Origin: Prevotella sp. UBA2754
Lineage (GTDB): Bacteria > Bacteroidota > Bacteroidia > Bacteroidales > Bacteroidaceae
Direction of reading: 5' to 3'
Assembly (NCBI GenBank): GCA_002353295.1
Contig: DEJG01000014.1
Location: 6,972 to 70,971, forward strand
Length of the DNA stretch: 64,000 nucleotides
Every line of letters starts with the position of its first letter. Within the stretch, counting starts at the first letter, position 1. Positions 32,787-43,928 of the stretch are shown piece by piece. Both the position numbers and the translations under genes were made by a program. The notes beneath the pieces are model-generated. The model saw only the letters and a list, made by a program, of their open reading frames with translations. It had not been told where the DNA came from and ran no database searches.

Positions 32787-33368
32787 ATGAAAAAGATTCT
32801 TTTTGCAGTGATGGCTGTTGCTGCCATCGGATTTACAGCTTGTGGTAATAAGGCTCAGCAGGGCGAAGCTACTGACAGTACTGCCGTTGAGGTGAACGTT
32901 GCTGACGAGGAGGCTGATGCTTCTATCGCTATGCTGACTTCAAATCTGGAGACTAAGGATGCCAGCAAATTCCAGCAGGCTCTTGACGCTGTCAAGGAAA
33001 AGATTGCTGAACTCATCAAGACCAACCCAGAGGCTGCCAAGCAGTATGTTGCACGCATTCAGGAGTTCCTGAAGAACAATGCCGACAAGATTAAGAGCGT
33101 TGTAGGCGACAATGCCACTGTAGCTGCTGCTGTTTCAGCTATCACAGACGTAGAGCCCGACAAGGTTGTAAGCGGTCTGCTAGAGCAGGTTGGTGATGCT
33201 GCCACCGATGCTAAGGACGCTGCCACGGAAGCTGTTAACGAGAAAGTTGACGCTGCCAAGGAAGCTGCTTCCAACAAGGCTCAGGAGGTAAAGGACGCTG
33301 CCAAGGAGAAGGCTTCTGGCGCCATCGACGATGCTGCTAATGCAGCTAAAAAGGGTCTGGGACTCTAA
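32787..33368 (+). CDS. Helical lipoprotein with LEA/apolipoprotein-like C-terminus
   Basis: The ATG at 32787 opens a lipoprotein signal with lipobox at about residue 19 (GFTAC). The 193-residue protein is almost entirely helical; residues ~130-190 repeat an A-K-D-A-A-x-E-A/K type 11-residue pattern similar to LEA or apolipoprotein amphipathic helices. It is rich in Ala, Lys, Asp and Glu. Envelope stress protection or a spacer role is only an inference. It has its own promoter and terminator. Confidence 0.7.
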   Translation: MKKILFAVMAVAAIGFTACGNKAQQGEATDSTAVEVNVADEEADASIAMLTSNLETKDASKFQQALDAVKEKIAELIKTNPEAAKQYVARIQEFLKNNADKIKSVVGDNATVAAAVSAITDVEPDKVVSGLLEQVGDAATDAKDAATEAVNEKVDAAKEAASNKAQEVKDAAKEKASGAIDDAANAAKKGLGL

Positions 33369-33394
33369 GAGATAATCATTTCGCTGAATTAAAT

Positions 33395-33434
33395 AGCCGG
33401 TTCGTTGAAGATTTTTCGCGAGCCGGCTTTTTTT
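33395..33434 (+). terminator. Terminator after helical lipoprotein gene
   Basis: AGCCGGTTCG / CGAGCCGGCT stem (one G-T pair) followed by seven T. Confidence 0.88.
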
Positions 33435-33490
33435 GTCTACATTTGCATCATCTAAATCATTTGGTAATAATAACTAAAACAAAAAAGGAT

Positions 33491-35356
33491 ATGAAAAAGA
33501 TGATGACAAGCCTGCTCTTCGCAGCAGCAATGATGACCATGACGACAGCATGTTCGTCGGACGATCCACTGACAACCAGCGGTGGCACAACAATTCTTAA
33601 TGGTGGTGACGAGGGAGATAACAGCGGCAGTAGCACCATTACCGGTGGTGGCAGCACGACAGGTTCCTACAGCGAGATGTCGACCTTTAGTATCGCTATC
33701 GACAAAACGACAGCCGAACCGACTGATGCGGCTACAGCCCAATATCCCGAGGCCAGTGACGCGCCCAGTGTCAACACTTTCGGCACTACTGTCAATATCG
33801 ACATGACGAGCCCGACAGACCCTGGCATTGACGGAGTAACCGTTAGTATAGCTGGCAATGACATCACCGTCGATCATGGCAGCACGGAGGGTATCAACTA
33901 CGTTGTAACTGGTACGACGACGGACGGTTCACTCATTATCAACGGTAAGACCAACTTCGGTCTGACCCTGAACGGAGTGAATATCACCAGCACTTCGAAA
34001 ACGGCACTCGACATTGAATGTTCAGGCAATGCATACCTCTATGCCACAGGCTCCAATAAGTTGAATGACGGAACTACAGAAGACCACAAGGGTGCTATTT
34101 TTGCTAAAGGCAAACTGCTGATTAGCGGCGACGGATCGCTGGAGGTTTACGGCAACTACAAGAACGGTATTCACGGCAAGAACAGTATCGTGATTGAGAA
34201 GGGTGTCAACCTGTATGTGAAATCGACAGAGAACAATGGTATCAAGTCTGGTGGCGACATGTTCATCAATGGCGGTATCATCAACGTGGAAGTTTCGGCT
34301 GACGGTGGTAAGGCTATCAACGGCGATGCCAACGTAACCATCAATGGTGGACGTACTACGGTGATAGCAACAGGTAACGGCACCTGGGAAGCCGACGAGA
34401 CACTCTCAACAGGTGGCGACACCAAGGCGGCAGCAGGTATCGGCAGCGACGGCAACTTCTACATGAATGGCGGTGAACTGTATGCCAAGGCTACCGGCAG
34501 TGGCGGTAAGGGTGTCAAGGCCGACTATGAAGGTTATATCACCGGTGGTAAAATCCGTATCATCACGGAGGGCAATCTATACTATAGCAATGGTACATCA
34601 GAAAGTCATAACTACACGGGCAACACCGATAACCTGCCCAGTGCCTACACCTCATCGCCAAAGGGTATGAAGATGGGCGGTAAGGACGAGAACGAAGTGG
34701 CTTATGGCGGTCCACTGGTCATCTCAGGCGGCGACATCATGATTCGTACCAGCGGCAATAACGCTGAGGGAATGGAAAGTAAGGGAACTCTTGAAATTTC
34801 GGGTGGCTCGGTATTGGTATACGCCCATGACGATGCCATCAACTCTACAGGCGACATGACCATCTCAGGCGGTACGGTGGTAGCCGTAGGTACCAATAAC
34901 GATGCTATCGACGCCAACGGCAACATGTATCTGAAAGGTGGTACGATTATCGCTTGCGGAGCCAATGGAGCAGAGGCTGGTATCGACATTGACGAACAGC
35001 ACAAGCTCTACATCACCGGTGGTTACATCTTCGCTATCGGCGGACGTGTGGACGGCAATCTGGGAAGCACCTCACAGGGTATCGTCAGCGCTACAGGTTC
35101 CGTATCAGCCAACGGCAGTATCAGCATCGGTGATGGCAGTACTACCTACTGCACCTTCGTGATGCCACCAGTGAACTACGGTAGTAGCAACACCATCATG
35201 ATCAGCACACCGGAGCTGAAGAGCGGTAGCAGCTATACACTGACATCAGGCAGCAGTTCGGTGAGTGTAACCGCCTCGAATACCATCAGCAGCGGAATGG
35301 GTGGCGGAATGCCTGGCGGTGGCGGAATGCCTGGCGGCGGTCCCGGTGGAAGATAA
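33491..35356 (+). CDS. Cthe_2159-like carbohydrate-binding beta-helix lipoprotein
   Basis: The ATG at 33491 gives a lipobox near residue 21 (MTTAC) and 621 residues. A Ser/Thr/Gly linker is followed by repeated strands of the type I-S-G-G-x-V-x-V-x-A/T-x-x-D-A-I-x-S/A, for example KTALDIECSGNAYLYATG, NGIKSGGDMFINGG and DAINSTGDMTISGG, matching the Cthe_2159 beta-helix fold that binds acidic polysaccharide and calcium. The tail is Gly/Met/Pro-rich (GGGMPGGGG). It precedes a LytS/LytTR pair by 33 bp without a terminator, so the three may be linked. Confidence 0.78.
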   Translation: MKKMMTSLLFAAAMMTMTTACSSDDPLTTSGGTTILNGGDEGDNSGSSTITGGGSTTGSYSEMSTFSIAIDKTTAEPTDAATAQYPEASDAPSVNTFGTTVNIDMTSPTDPGIDGVTVSIAGNDITVDHGSTEGINYVVTGTTTDGSLIINGKTNFGLTLNGVNITSTSKTALDIECSGNAYLYATGSNKLNDGTTEDHKGAIFAKGKLLISGDGSLEVYGNYKNGIHGKNSIVIEKGVNLYVKSTENNGIKSGGDMFINGGIINVEVSADGGKAINGDANVTINGGRTTVIATGNGTWEADETLSTGGDTKAAAGIGSDGNFYMNGGELYAKATGSGGKGVKADYEGYITGGKIRIITEGNLYYSNGTSESHNYTGNTDNLPSAYTSSPKGMKMGGKDENEVAYGGPLVISGGDIMIRTSGNNAEGMESKGTLEISGGSVLVYAHDDAINSTGDMTISGGTVVAVGTNNDAIDANGNMYLKGGTIIACGANGAEAGIDIDEQHKLYITGGYIFAIGGRVDGNLGSTSQGIVSATGSVSANGSISIGDGSTTYCTFVMPPVNYGSSNTIMISTPELKSGSSYTLTSGSSSVSVTASNTISSGMGGGMPGGGGMPGGGPGGR

Positions 35357-35388
35357 ATAACACAATAAATCTTTAAGCCTTGCGTTAT

Positions 35389-36555
35389 ATGTCTTGGATG
35401 CAAGAACAAAAAAGACACGAGAATCTGACCTATCTGGTACTGTGGAGTATGCTCTTCGCAGTGCCAGTACTCAGCCTCTATCTCCGCAGTGTCAACGATG
35501 AGCACTTCAGTTTCCGCTGGGAGGAAGTATTCATGATATGGCAGTTGTTTGGAGTGTATTTGCTACTGTTCCTCATTCACAATTTCCTGATAGCACCCTT
35601 GTTGGTGTACCGTCAGAAGCGTGTGCTTTATTTCAGTGCCGTCGCCGTCATGACGGGGTTATTCTTTGTCTATCAATGCACCAACCACCCTAACAGGCGA
35701 CACAGAGGCATGCACAAGGGAGCCCCCCAAGAGATGGTGGAGCATCGTACGCATGAATTCGGAACGCCACCCGACTTCAACCATGAGCCCCCACCCCATG
35801 AGGGACATGACACATTCAGAGGTCCGAGGGGCCACCGCCCACCAGCCTTTATTGGCGAACACGACATCATCGCACTGATTGTGCTCGTATTGATGTTGGG
35901 CATGAACATCGGCATCAAACTCTATTTCAAGTCGCGCCATGATGCCAAACAAATGATAGCCCTGGAAAAGGAGAATCTGGAACAACAGCTGGAATATCTG
36001 AAGTATCAGATCAACCCCCACTTCTTCATGAATACGCTCAACAACATCCATGCCCTGGTGGACATCGATTCTGAGAAGGCAAAAGACACCATCGTGGAAC
36101 TGTCGAAGATGATGCGTTTCATCCTGTATGAAGGAGACAAGAAAGGGGTACCCCTCACCCGCGAGTTTGAGTTTATCCGACATTACGTGACGTTGATGAG
36201 CCTGCGCTATACCGACAAGGTGGAAGTGACGGTCGATTTACCCACGGAGACGCCTGATTACGAGTTACCGCCCCTGATGCTGATTACGTTTATTGAAAAT
36301 GCCTTCAAACACGGCATCAGCTATCAGCACGAGTCGTTTGTGCATATCAAGGCGACGGTGGATGATCACCAACTCTGCTTCACGTGCGCCAACAGCAAGG
36401 CAGACAAGCCAAACGAAGAAAGGGTACGGGAAGGCGGTGTAGGCCTTGCCAACGTGAAACAACGCTTAAACTTAATTTATGGAAAGAACTATACACTGAA
36501 TATACAGGACAACCCTGAAACTTATCTTGTAGAACTTAAAATACCACTCGCATGA
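35389..36555 (+). CDS. LytS-type sensor histidine kinase with His-rich loop
   Basis: The ATG at 35389 gives 388 residues. Four membrane helices (about 15-35, 50-72, 80-97 and 160-180) enclose a loop between helices 3 and 4 carrying about ten histidines in 60 residues, with many Pro. A coiled coil then leads to the His_kinase domain: YQINPHFFMNTLNN with phospho-acceptor His211, and the ATP-binding N box FIENAFKHG and G-G-V-G-L-A-N-V-K-Q-R-L. It should signal to the LytTR regulator encoded next with a 4-bp ATGA overlap. Confidence 0.9.
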   Translation: MSWMQEQKRHENLTYLVLWSMLFAVPVLSLYLRSVNDEHFSFRWEEVFMIWQLFGVYLLLFLIHNFLIAPLLVYRQKRVLYFSAVAVMTGLFFVYQCTNHPNRRHRGMHKGAPQEMVEHRTHEFGTPPDFNHEPPPHEGHDTFRGPRGHRPPAFIGEHDIIALIVLVLMLGMNIGIKLYFKSRHDAKQMIALEKENLEQQLEYLKYQINPHFFMNTLNNIHALVDIDSEKAKDTIVELSKMMRFILYEGDKKGVPLTREFEFIRHYVTLMSLRYTDKVEVTVDLPTETPDYELPPLMLITFIENAFKHGISYQHESFVHIKATVDDHQLCFTCANSKADKPNEERVREGGVGLANVKQRLNLIYGKNYTLNIQDNPETYLVELKIPLA

Positions 36556-37280
36556 TCAGATGTTTGGCTATTGACGACGAACCACTTGCCCTCCAACAGT
36601 TGGCAGCATATATTCAAAAGGTTCCCTATCTGGAACTGGCAGCCCAATGCCAAAGTGCACTGGAGGCACGCCAGTTCCTGGAACAGGACACCGTGGATGC
36701 CATCTTTTGCGATATCAACATGCCCGATCTGAACGGCATGGATTTTGTGAAATCACTACAGGCTCCGCCACTCGTTGTTTTCACAACAGCTTATGCCGAA
36801 TATGCCGTTGAGGGATTTAAGGTCAATGCCGTTGACTACCTGCTGAAGCCTTTCGGACTACAGGATTTCCAAAGGGCAGCTTCGCGCCTCAAGGAGCGCT
36901 TGGAGGGACAAGCAGCTACCCCCCAACAGCCAACGCCCAACAGCCAAGCCGAGGACACCATCTTCGTCAAAACAGAATATCGCATCGTGAAAGTCACGAT
37001 TGCCGATATCCGCTATATCGAGGGCATGAGTGAATATCTGAAAATCTATCTTGACAGCGAGGCAAAACCTATCATCACCCTCCTCTCGATGAAGAAGATG
37101 GAAGAGCGACTGCCTGCCAACTTCATGCGCATTCATCGCTCGTATATCGTCAACCTTGACAAGATACAAGAAGTGAACAAAAATCGTGTCATTATGGATG
37201 CTGACACCTATCTTCCTATCGGAGAGATATACAAAGAGGCTTTCCAAGGTTATCTTGATGCTAAATTTCTTGGCAAATAA
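36552..37280 (+). CDS. LytTR family response regulator
   Basis: A 242-residue protein with receiver domain (1-~120; Asp54 in FCDINMPDL, acidic pair near 8-9, Lys in L-L-K-P-F-G) and LytTR DNA-binding domain (~140-240; TEYRIVKVTIADIRYIEGMSEY, FMRIHRSYIVNLDKI). LytTR domains bind 9-bp direct repeats. Partner of the preceding kinase. Its targets are unknown; the upstream beta-helix gene or the downstream dsbD-like gene are candidates by position. Confidence 0.93.
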   Translation: MIRCLAIDDEPLALQQLAAYIQKVPYLELAAQCQSALEARQFLEQDTVDAIFCDINMPDLNGMDFVKSLQAPPLVVFTTAYAEYAVEGFKVNAVDYLLKPFGLQDFQRAASRLKERLEGQAATPQQPTPNSQAEDTIFVKTEYRIVKVTIADIRYIEGMSEYLKIYLDSEAKPIITLLSMKKMEERLPANFMRIHRSYIVNLDKIQEVNKNRVIMDADTYLPIGEIYKEAFQGYLDAKFLGK

Positions 37281-37292
37281 AGAAATTTTGTG

Positions 37293-37300
37293 TACCTTTG
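37293..37300 (+). promoter_or_regulatory. -7 promoter box of the dsbD-like gene
   Basis: TACCTTTG ending 8 nt before the ATG at 37309. Confidence 0.75.
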
Positions 37301-37308
37301 GCCTCGAA

Positions 37309-39294
<1,986 letters not shown>

Positions 39295-39311
39295 AAAGAT
39301 TCAAGATAAGT

Positions 39312-39947
39312 ATGAAAAGAGTCATCACTTTCATCATGGTCATAGCACTGGCTATACCAACGTTTGCACAGTTTCAAACCAACAGAGAACGCAGTCGTTA
39401 CAATCGCGATGATACGGAACGCTACTACGGATTGCGGCTCGGTATGAATATCGCCAGCACCAGCAGTGAGTCAACCAACTTCGATACCAATCCCCGTACT
39501 GGTCTCGTCATCGGCGGCGTGTTTGGTATGCAACTCTCGCGCCAATACCCCGTGTGGCTGGAACTTGGACTGATGTATTCAGAAAAAGGAGGAAAGACAC
39601 ATCATAACGACGAAAAGGTAACCTACCGTCTGGGGTATCTGCAACTGCCTATCGTCGTCAAATACAACTTCAACGTTGACGACGACCTCTTTATTTCGCC
39701 CTTCCTCGGCGGCTATTTTGCCGTCGGCATCACCGGTAAGGTCAAGAATTATGCCACGCGCGAGTCAGTCAGTGTTTTCGACAGCATGAAGCGTTTCGAC
39801 GGCGGTCTGCGAGGCGGTTGCAGTCTGGAATACAAGATGATGTACGTCGAAGTAGGTTACGACCTCGGATTGGCCAATATTGCCAGAGACGAATTCGATG
39901 CAGCCCATACGCGCAGCCTCTTTGCTAATCTCGGTATTAATTTTTAA
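39312..39947 (+). CDS. Outer-membrane beta-barrel (porin-like) protein
   Basis: A 211-residue protein with signal peptide (to about residue 18, PTFAQ), a short charged linker and eight or so predicted strands: YYGLRLGMNIAS, TGLVIGGVFGMQL, VWLELGLMYSEKGG, RLGYLQLPIVVKYNF, LFISPFLGGYFAVGI, GLRGGCSLEYKM and a final LFANLGINF ending in Phe, which is the usual barrel-assembly signal. Function beyond a small barrel is unknown. It lies 17 bp after the dsbD-like gene and 8 bp before the Mrp gene. Confidence 0.8.
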   Translation: MKRVITFIMVIALAIPTFAQFQTNRERSRYNRDDTERYYGLRLGMNIASTSSESTNFDTNPRTGLVIGGVFGMQLSRQYPVWLELGLMYSEKGGKTHHNDEKVTYRLGYLQLPIVVKYNFNVDDDLFISPFLGGYFAVGITGKVKNYATRESVSVFDSMKRFDGGLRGGCSLEYKMMYVEVGYDLGLANIARDEFDAAHTRSLFANLGINF

Positions 39948-39955
39948 AACTATAT

Positions 39956-41062
39956 ATGGAAAAACTTTATCCTCAGATGATAGTAGAAGCCCTGCAGACC
40001 GTAACCTATGCAGGCACCAAGAAAAACATCATAGAAAGCGGAATGCTGGCTGACCAGCCTGCCGTGGACAACGTACACAACAAGGTGACGGTAGTGCTGG
40101 AATTCCCCCGCGACACCGACCCGTTCCTCAAATCGACCGTCAAGGCTGCCGAGGCTGCCATCAAATACCATTGCGGCAAGGAAGTGGAGGTGGAGATTCT
40201 GACGGAATTCAAGTCGAAGCCACGTCCTGAGGCTGGTAAGATGTTGCCACTGGTCAAGAATGTCATAGCCGTCAGCTCCGGCAAGGGCGGCGTCGGCAAA
40301 AGCACCGTTTCCGCCAACCTCGCTATTGCTATGGCCCGTTTAGGCTACAAGGTGGGACTGTTGGATACCGATATTTTCGGTCCTTCCATGCCCAAGATGT
40401 TCAAATGCGAGGATGCCCGTCCTTACGCTGTCAACGTAGATGGACGCGACCTGATAGAACCCATTGAGGCTTACGGCGTCAAACTGCTCTCCATCGGATT
40501 CTTCGTATCGCCTGATACGGCTACACTATGGCGTGGCGGAATGGCTTCCAACGCCTTGAAACAGCTCATTGGCGATGCCGATTGGGGCGAGCTCGACTAT
40601 CTGATTCTCGACACGCCCCCAGGCACCAGCGACATTCATCTGACGCTTCTGCAGACGCTGGCCATCACCGGTGCGATTATCGTCAGCACCCCTCAGCAGG
40701 TAGCCCTTGCCGACGCCCGCAAGGGTATCGACATGTATCGCAATGAGAAGGTGAACGTCCCCATCCTCGGTTTGGTGGAGAACATGGCATGGTTCACGCC
40801 TGCCGAACTGCCCGAGAATCGCTACTACATTTTCGGCAAGGAGGGCTGCAAACAGCTGGCAGAGGAAATGAACGTCCCCCTGCTCGCCCAGATTCCCCTC
40901 GTGCAGAGCATCTGCGACAACGGCGACCAAGGCACGCCAGCCGCCCTCAGCAGCGACACCGCCACGGGCCTGGCCTTCATCAATCTCGCCCAAGCCGTCG
41001 TCACGGTGGTCAACAAGCGCAACCGCGAACTGCCCAAAACAGAAGTTGTTGGAGTAAAATAA
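39956..41062 (+). CDS. Mrp/NBP35 family iron-sulfur carrier ATPase
   Basis: A 368-residue cytoplasmic protein with an N-terminal MIP18-like domain (~1-80) and a P-loop ATPase. The deviant Walker A SGKGGVGKST lies near residues 107-116, then L-D-T-D-I-F-G-P-S and DTPPGTSDIH. Such proteins carry and insert Fe-S clusters. The C-x-x-C usually seen near the C-terminus of some members is not evident, so cluster binding may differ. Confidence 0.9.
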   Translation: MEKLYPQMIVEALQTVTYAGTKKNIIESGMLADQPAVDNVHNKVTVVLEFPRDTDPFLKSTVKAAEAAIKYHCGKEVEVEILTEFKSKPRPEAGKMLPLVKNVIAVSSGKGGVGKSTVSANLAIAMARLGYKVGLLDTDIFGPSMPKMFKCEDARPYAVNVDGRDLIEPIEAYGVKLLSIGFFVSPDTATLWRGGMASNALKQLIGDADWGELDYLILDTPPGTSDIHLTLLQTLAITGAIIVSTPQQVALADARKGIDMYRNEKVNVPILGLVENMAWFTPAELPENRYYIFGKEGCKQLAEEMNVPLLAQIPLVQSICDNGDQGTPAALSSDTATGLAFINLAQAVVTVVNKRNRELPKTEVVGVK

Positions 41063-41068
41063 TAAAAA

Positions 41069-41112
41069 AAAAGAGCCCTGCCGAACTGAAAACCTTGGCA
41101 GGGCTCTTTCTT
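41069..41112. terminator. Bidirectional terminator after mrp
   Basis: AAGAGCCCTGCC / GGCAGGGCTCTT perfect 12-bp stem with A-rich 5' and T-rich 3' sides; it separates mrp from the minus-strand remnant. Confidence 0.88.
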
Positions 41113-41412
41113 TACTTCTTTTTGTACGCCGCTATTCGCGTGGCTACATTGGCTTTCAGATTATTGTAGTAAAGTCCATAGTCGTTCTCGTGATAGCTGG
41201 CAGGACCGAAAACGTCGGTGCCCGATACAGGCTCAACGGCTTTGGTCGTTGTAACGACAACGCCTCTTTCTCACACATATAATCCGGTATGTGGGTCTAC
41301 TTCTGGATCAGAATTGTTGTAAAACCAGAACACACTGGATTCTGATCCGCTAAAGGAAACTGTTATGCCTTCCTCCCCCCCGTTACTCGAATTGAAGATA
41401 TCTAGTACGGCT
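41112..41412 (-). pseudogene. Gene remnant with an in-frame TGA
   Basis: The ~300-bp stretch downstream of the unknown membrane-protein gene is not empty. One minus-strand frame reads VLDIFNSSNGGEEG, then FWFYNNSDPEVDPHTGLYV, a TGA at 41271-41273, and in the same frame VVVTTTKAVEPVSGTD and GPASYHENDYGLYYNN up to a TAA at 41112-41114. No start codon precedes it. I do not recognise the family; it looks like the C-terminal third of a lost gene. Confidence 0.5.
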
Positions 41413-41418
41413 GTTCTC

Positions 41419-42651
41419 CTATTTCTTAAACACATCGCCATTCTTGACGCGTTTCAGATAGCGGGTGGTCACGTTATCCCCACTGCGGCTCGTAACCATT
41501 TCTATCTTGTCGCGTGACTTATTAGTCGTTACGGGGAATGTATTTCTGGGCTTTTCCAGAATCTCTTTCCGTAGCTCTTCCGTATTCTCTTTCACATCCA
41601 TGTGCCTGCGAATCATATTTCTTACGGAATCGCGCATCTCCGGCCTGTAGGAAATGAGCGACGTGTCTAAGCGGACTTGAGCAGACTTCGGATCGGACAC
41701 CATCAGCAGCGTATCATCCTTGATGCTCCATGTTCCGCCATATACAGATTCCATAAATACAACTCCACTCCAGATAGGATAGTCAAAATGCCTGATGCGC
41801 TTCCTTTGGAAAGAGTTATCGTCCTTAAATTCATAATAAATATCATCAACGCCGTTCGACTTACGCTCCCACTGTCCCACCAGATCGCGCTCATTGACAG
41901 AGATGCCGCTCCGCTGGCTATTCTTGATATATTCGGCCAGTTCTTCGTCACTGATGTCCATGATGAACTTATTGCGATTACTGATATCCCTCCATTGTTG
42001 CGCAAAATATCGGTAAGTCCGTACCCTGGCACCAGAAAAGTCGATAAAAAACCTGATCTTAGGGTCATTCAGTTTTTCTTTCAAAATGCTGGCGCGGTCG
42101 AGCGAGTGCGTGTCGGATGAAGAGTTGATTCTCATTTGGCAATACTCTTCATACGATATAGGGTACTTGAGAGCCGGGTCGGAAGTCAGCACTCTCTCAA
42201 TTTCCCTTCTTTCACGATAGAATTTCTCCATATTGTCGATGAAGGCCATATTGTCCAAATTGCTCCAAATATCCTGACTGCTCTTGAAGATGTTCTCCTT
42301 GGCATCGTCGAATGTAGTCAGCGAACCATAATCGATAAACATATCCATAGCCAACTCAAGCGTATCGTCAGGCAACGATGCTATCTGGTCCTGATGGGCC
42401 AGGACATACTGTACGGCAAAATTCATTTCCTCTTCGTCCTTGGCCATCTCCTCCAACTGTTCCACACACTTATCGATGTCGTGAATCACCATCATGGCCG
42501 TCTGCCGCTGAACGTCTACCTTCATCTTGTGATCAATAAGCGCCGATGTTCCGAACGTCAAAATAATAGACACAGTAGTACCCAGTACGCTGGTGAAAAA
42601 ACCTCTTCCCCAGGTGGTGACATTCTTATTGACTTTATTAAAATACTTCAT
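41419..42651 (-). CDS. Unknown membrane-anchored protein coupled to ABC-2 exporter
   Basis: I do not recognise this 410-residue protein. One membrane helix lies at about 17-38, followed by a helical region (~45-240, charged) and a predominantly beta region (~255-330; LVGQWERKSNGVDDIYYEF, GGTWSIKDDTLLM) resembling lipocalin-like domains. Its ATG overlaps the stop of the ABC-2 permease gene by 4 bp, so it is the last gene of the export operon and may be an accessory subunit. Confidence 0.7.
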   Translation of the reverse strand: MKYFNKVNKNVTTWGRGFFTSVLGTTVSIILTFGTSALIDHKMKVDVQRQTAMMVIHDIDKCVEQLEEMAKDEEEMNFAVQYVLAHQDQIASLPDDTLELAMDMFIDYGSLTTFDDAKENIFKSSQDIWSNLDNMAFIDNMEKFYRERREIERVLTSDPALKYPISYEEYCQMRINSSSDTHSLDRASILKEKLNDPKIRFFIDFSGARVRTYRYFAQQWRDISNRNKFIMDISDEELAEYIKNSQRSGISVNERDLVGQWERKSNGVDDIYYEFKDDNSFQRKRIRHFDYPIWSGVVFMESVYGGTWSIKDDTLLMVSDPKSAQVRLDTSLISYRPEMRDSVRNMIRRHMDVKENTEELRKEILEKPRNTFPVTTNKSRDKIEMVTSRSGDNVTTRYLKRVKNGDVFKK

Positions 42652-43928
42652 ACGCTGCTTGGTTCTTCATCAGAAAATCCCTCCCCCATCATTTTGGCTA
42701 CTCGCTTATGCCTCAGGAAGTGCAGGCGCTCCAACGCACGCTTGCGAGCCTGATATATCTGGAAGCGGTAGAGACCGATGGTCAGAACGAAATAACAGAT
42801 GGCTTGTATCCACAGGATGCGAATCTCGGGCACTACATCGCTGAGGTCGGCTCCCATGGAGTTCAGACGGATATAGGCACGGGCTCCAAACGTAGAGGGG
42901 AACAGCCACGAAACACCCTGCCAATAGCTGGGGATGCTGGACTGAGGCCAACTGACACCTGTGAGAAACAACAGAGGAATGGAGACGAAAACCACCAGCA
43001 GCATGACATTCTCACGATACTTCACCGTACACGACACGAGCATTCCGAAGAAAATGCTGGCGATGATGAATGGCAACATCATGTGGAACAAAGACCAGGA
43101 CGTGGCCAACTGGGGGAAGTGGAACAAGCGGGGAACTGCCATCGACAACCATGCCCCCATCACCATGAATATCATGAAATAACAGAGTGCCTTTCCCAAG
43201 ACAATGGGGATGGTACTGCTGTACTTCGTATAGCCTACCGGAACCAGATTGCGATAGGGATTCTCGTCGCGTGCCGTACCTGCCGACATGCCGATTCCCA
43301 ACACGAGCGCCTGCTGTAATATCAACATCAATACGGCAGGAAGAATGGACGAGCCATAACCGCCGTTGGGAGTAAAGAGAGGAACGTCCTCATAGTCAAG
43401 CGGACGCGTGGCAATAGCCTCCTCGCGAGCCGTATAATGACCACCCAGTTTCGTCTTCAATTCATTGCCCATCTCCATCGTCACCAACTGGGCTGTCTGG
43501 AAAATGGCTTTATAGGTGAGCATCAGACTCATATCGCAATAGACACTGATCACCCCCTGCTTCAGGGCATAGGTATCGGCTTCAAACGAACTGGGAATGA
43601 GATAGACGCCCTTGACCAACTGGCGGCTGACCAATGATTTGGCCTCATCAAGGTCTTGGGCATAATATTTGACATGCACATCGGGAGAGGCATCGCACTT
43701 ACGGATGAATTCACGCGACAGTTGGCTGTGAGACTGGTCGACCACACAGACGGGTACATCGCGAACAACCTCGTTGTTGTAAATCCATGAATATAATAAA
43801 GGATAACCCAATGGAACAAGAACGAGGAAGATGAGCACGCCCTCATCCTTCACCACCTGTTGCACCTCCCTACGCCAGAAGGAAAGCGTCTCGATGAGTC
43901 CCTGATATAAATTATGGAATATAGACAT
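42648..43928 (-). CDS. ABC-2 type transporter permease (second)
   Basis: A 426-residue membrane protein of the YbhR/YbhS type: an N-terminal helix (~32-50), a large periplasmic domain (~60-215; VCVVDQSHSQLSREFIRKCD), then five helices (about 215-395) with the D-E-N-P-Y-R-N-L-V-P-V-G-Y coupling region. A short cytoplasmic C-terminal tail ends the protein. It overlaps the other permease gene by 17 bp. The two should form a heterodimer. Confidence 0.88.
   Translation of the reverse strand: MSIFHNLYQGLIETLSFWRREVQQVVKDEGVLIFLVLVPLGYPLLYSWIYNNEVVRDVPVCVVDQSHSQLSREFIRKCDASPDVHVKYYAQDLDEAKSLVSRQLVKGVYLIPSSFEADTYALKQGVISVYCDMSLMLTYKAIFQTAQLVTMEMGNELKTKLGGHYTAREEAIATRPLDYEDVPLFTPNGGYGSSILPAVLMLILQQALVLGIGMSAGTARDENPYRNLVPVGYTKYSSTIPIVLGKALCYFMIFMVMGAWLSMAVPRLFHFPQLATSWSLFHMMLPFIIASIFFGMLVSCTVKYRENVMLLVVFVSIPLLFLTGVSWPQSSIPSYWQGVSWLFPSTFGARAYIRLNSMGADLSDVVPEIRILWIQAICYFVLTIGLYRFQIYQARKRALERLHFLRHKRVAKMMGEGFSDEEPSSV

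Noticed and set aside
41271..41273. TGA as a selenocysteine codon
   Set aside because: No SECIS-like hairpin or selenoprotein context is seen and the frame has no start codon; a decayed gene is simpler.
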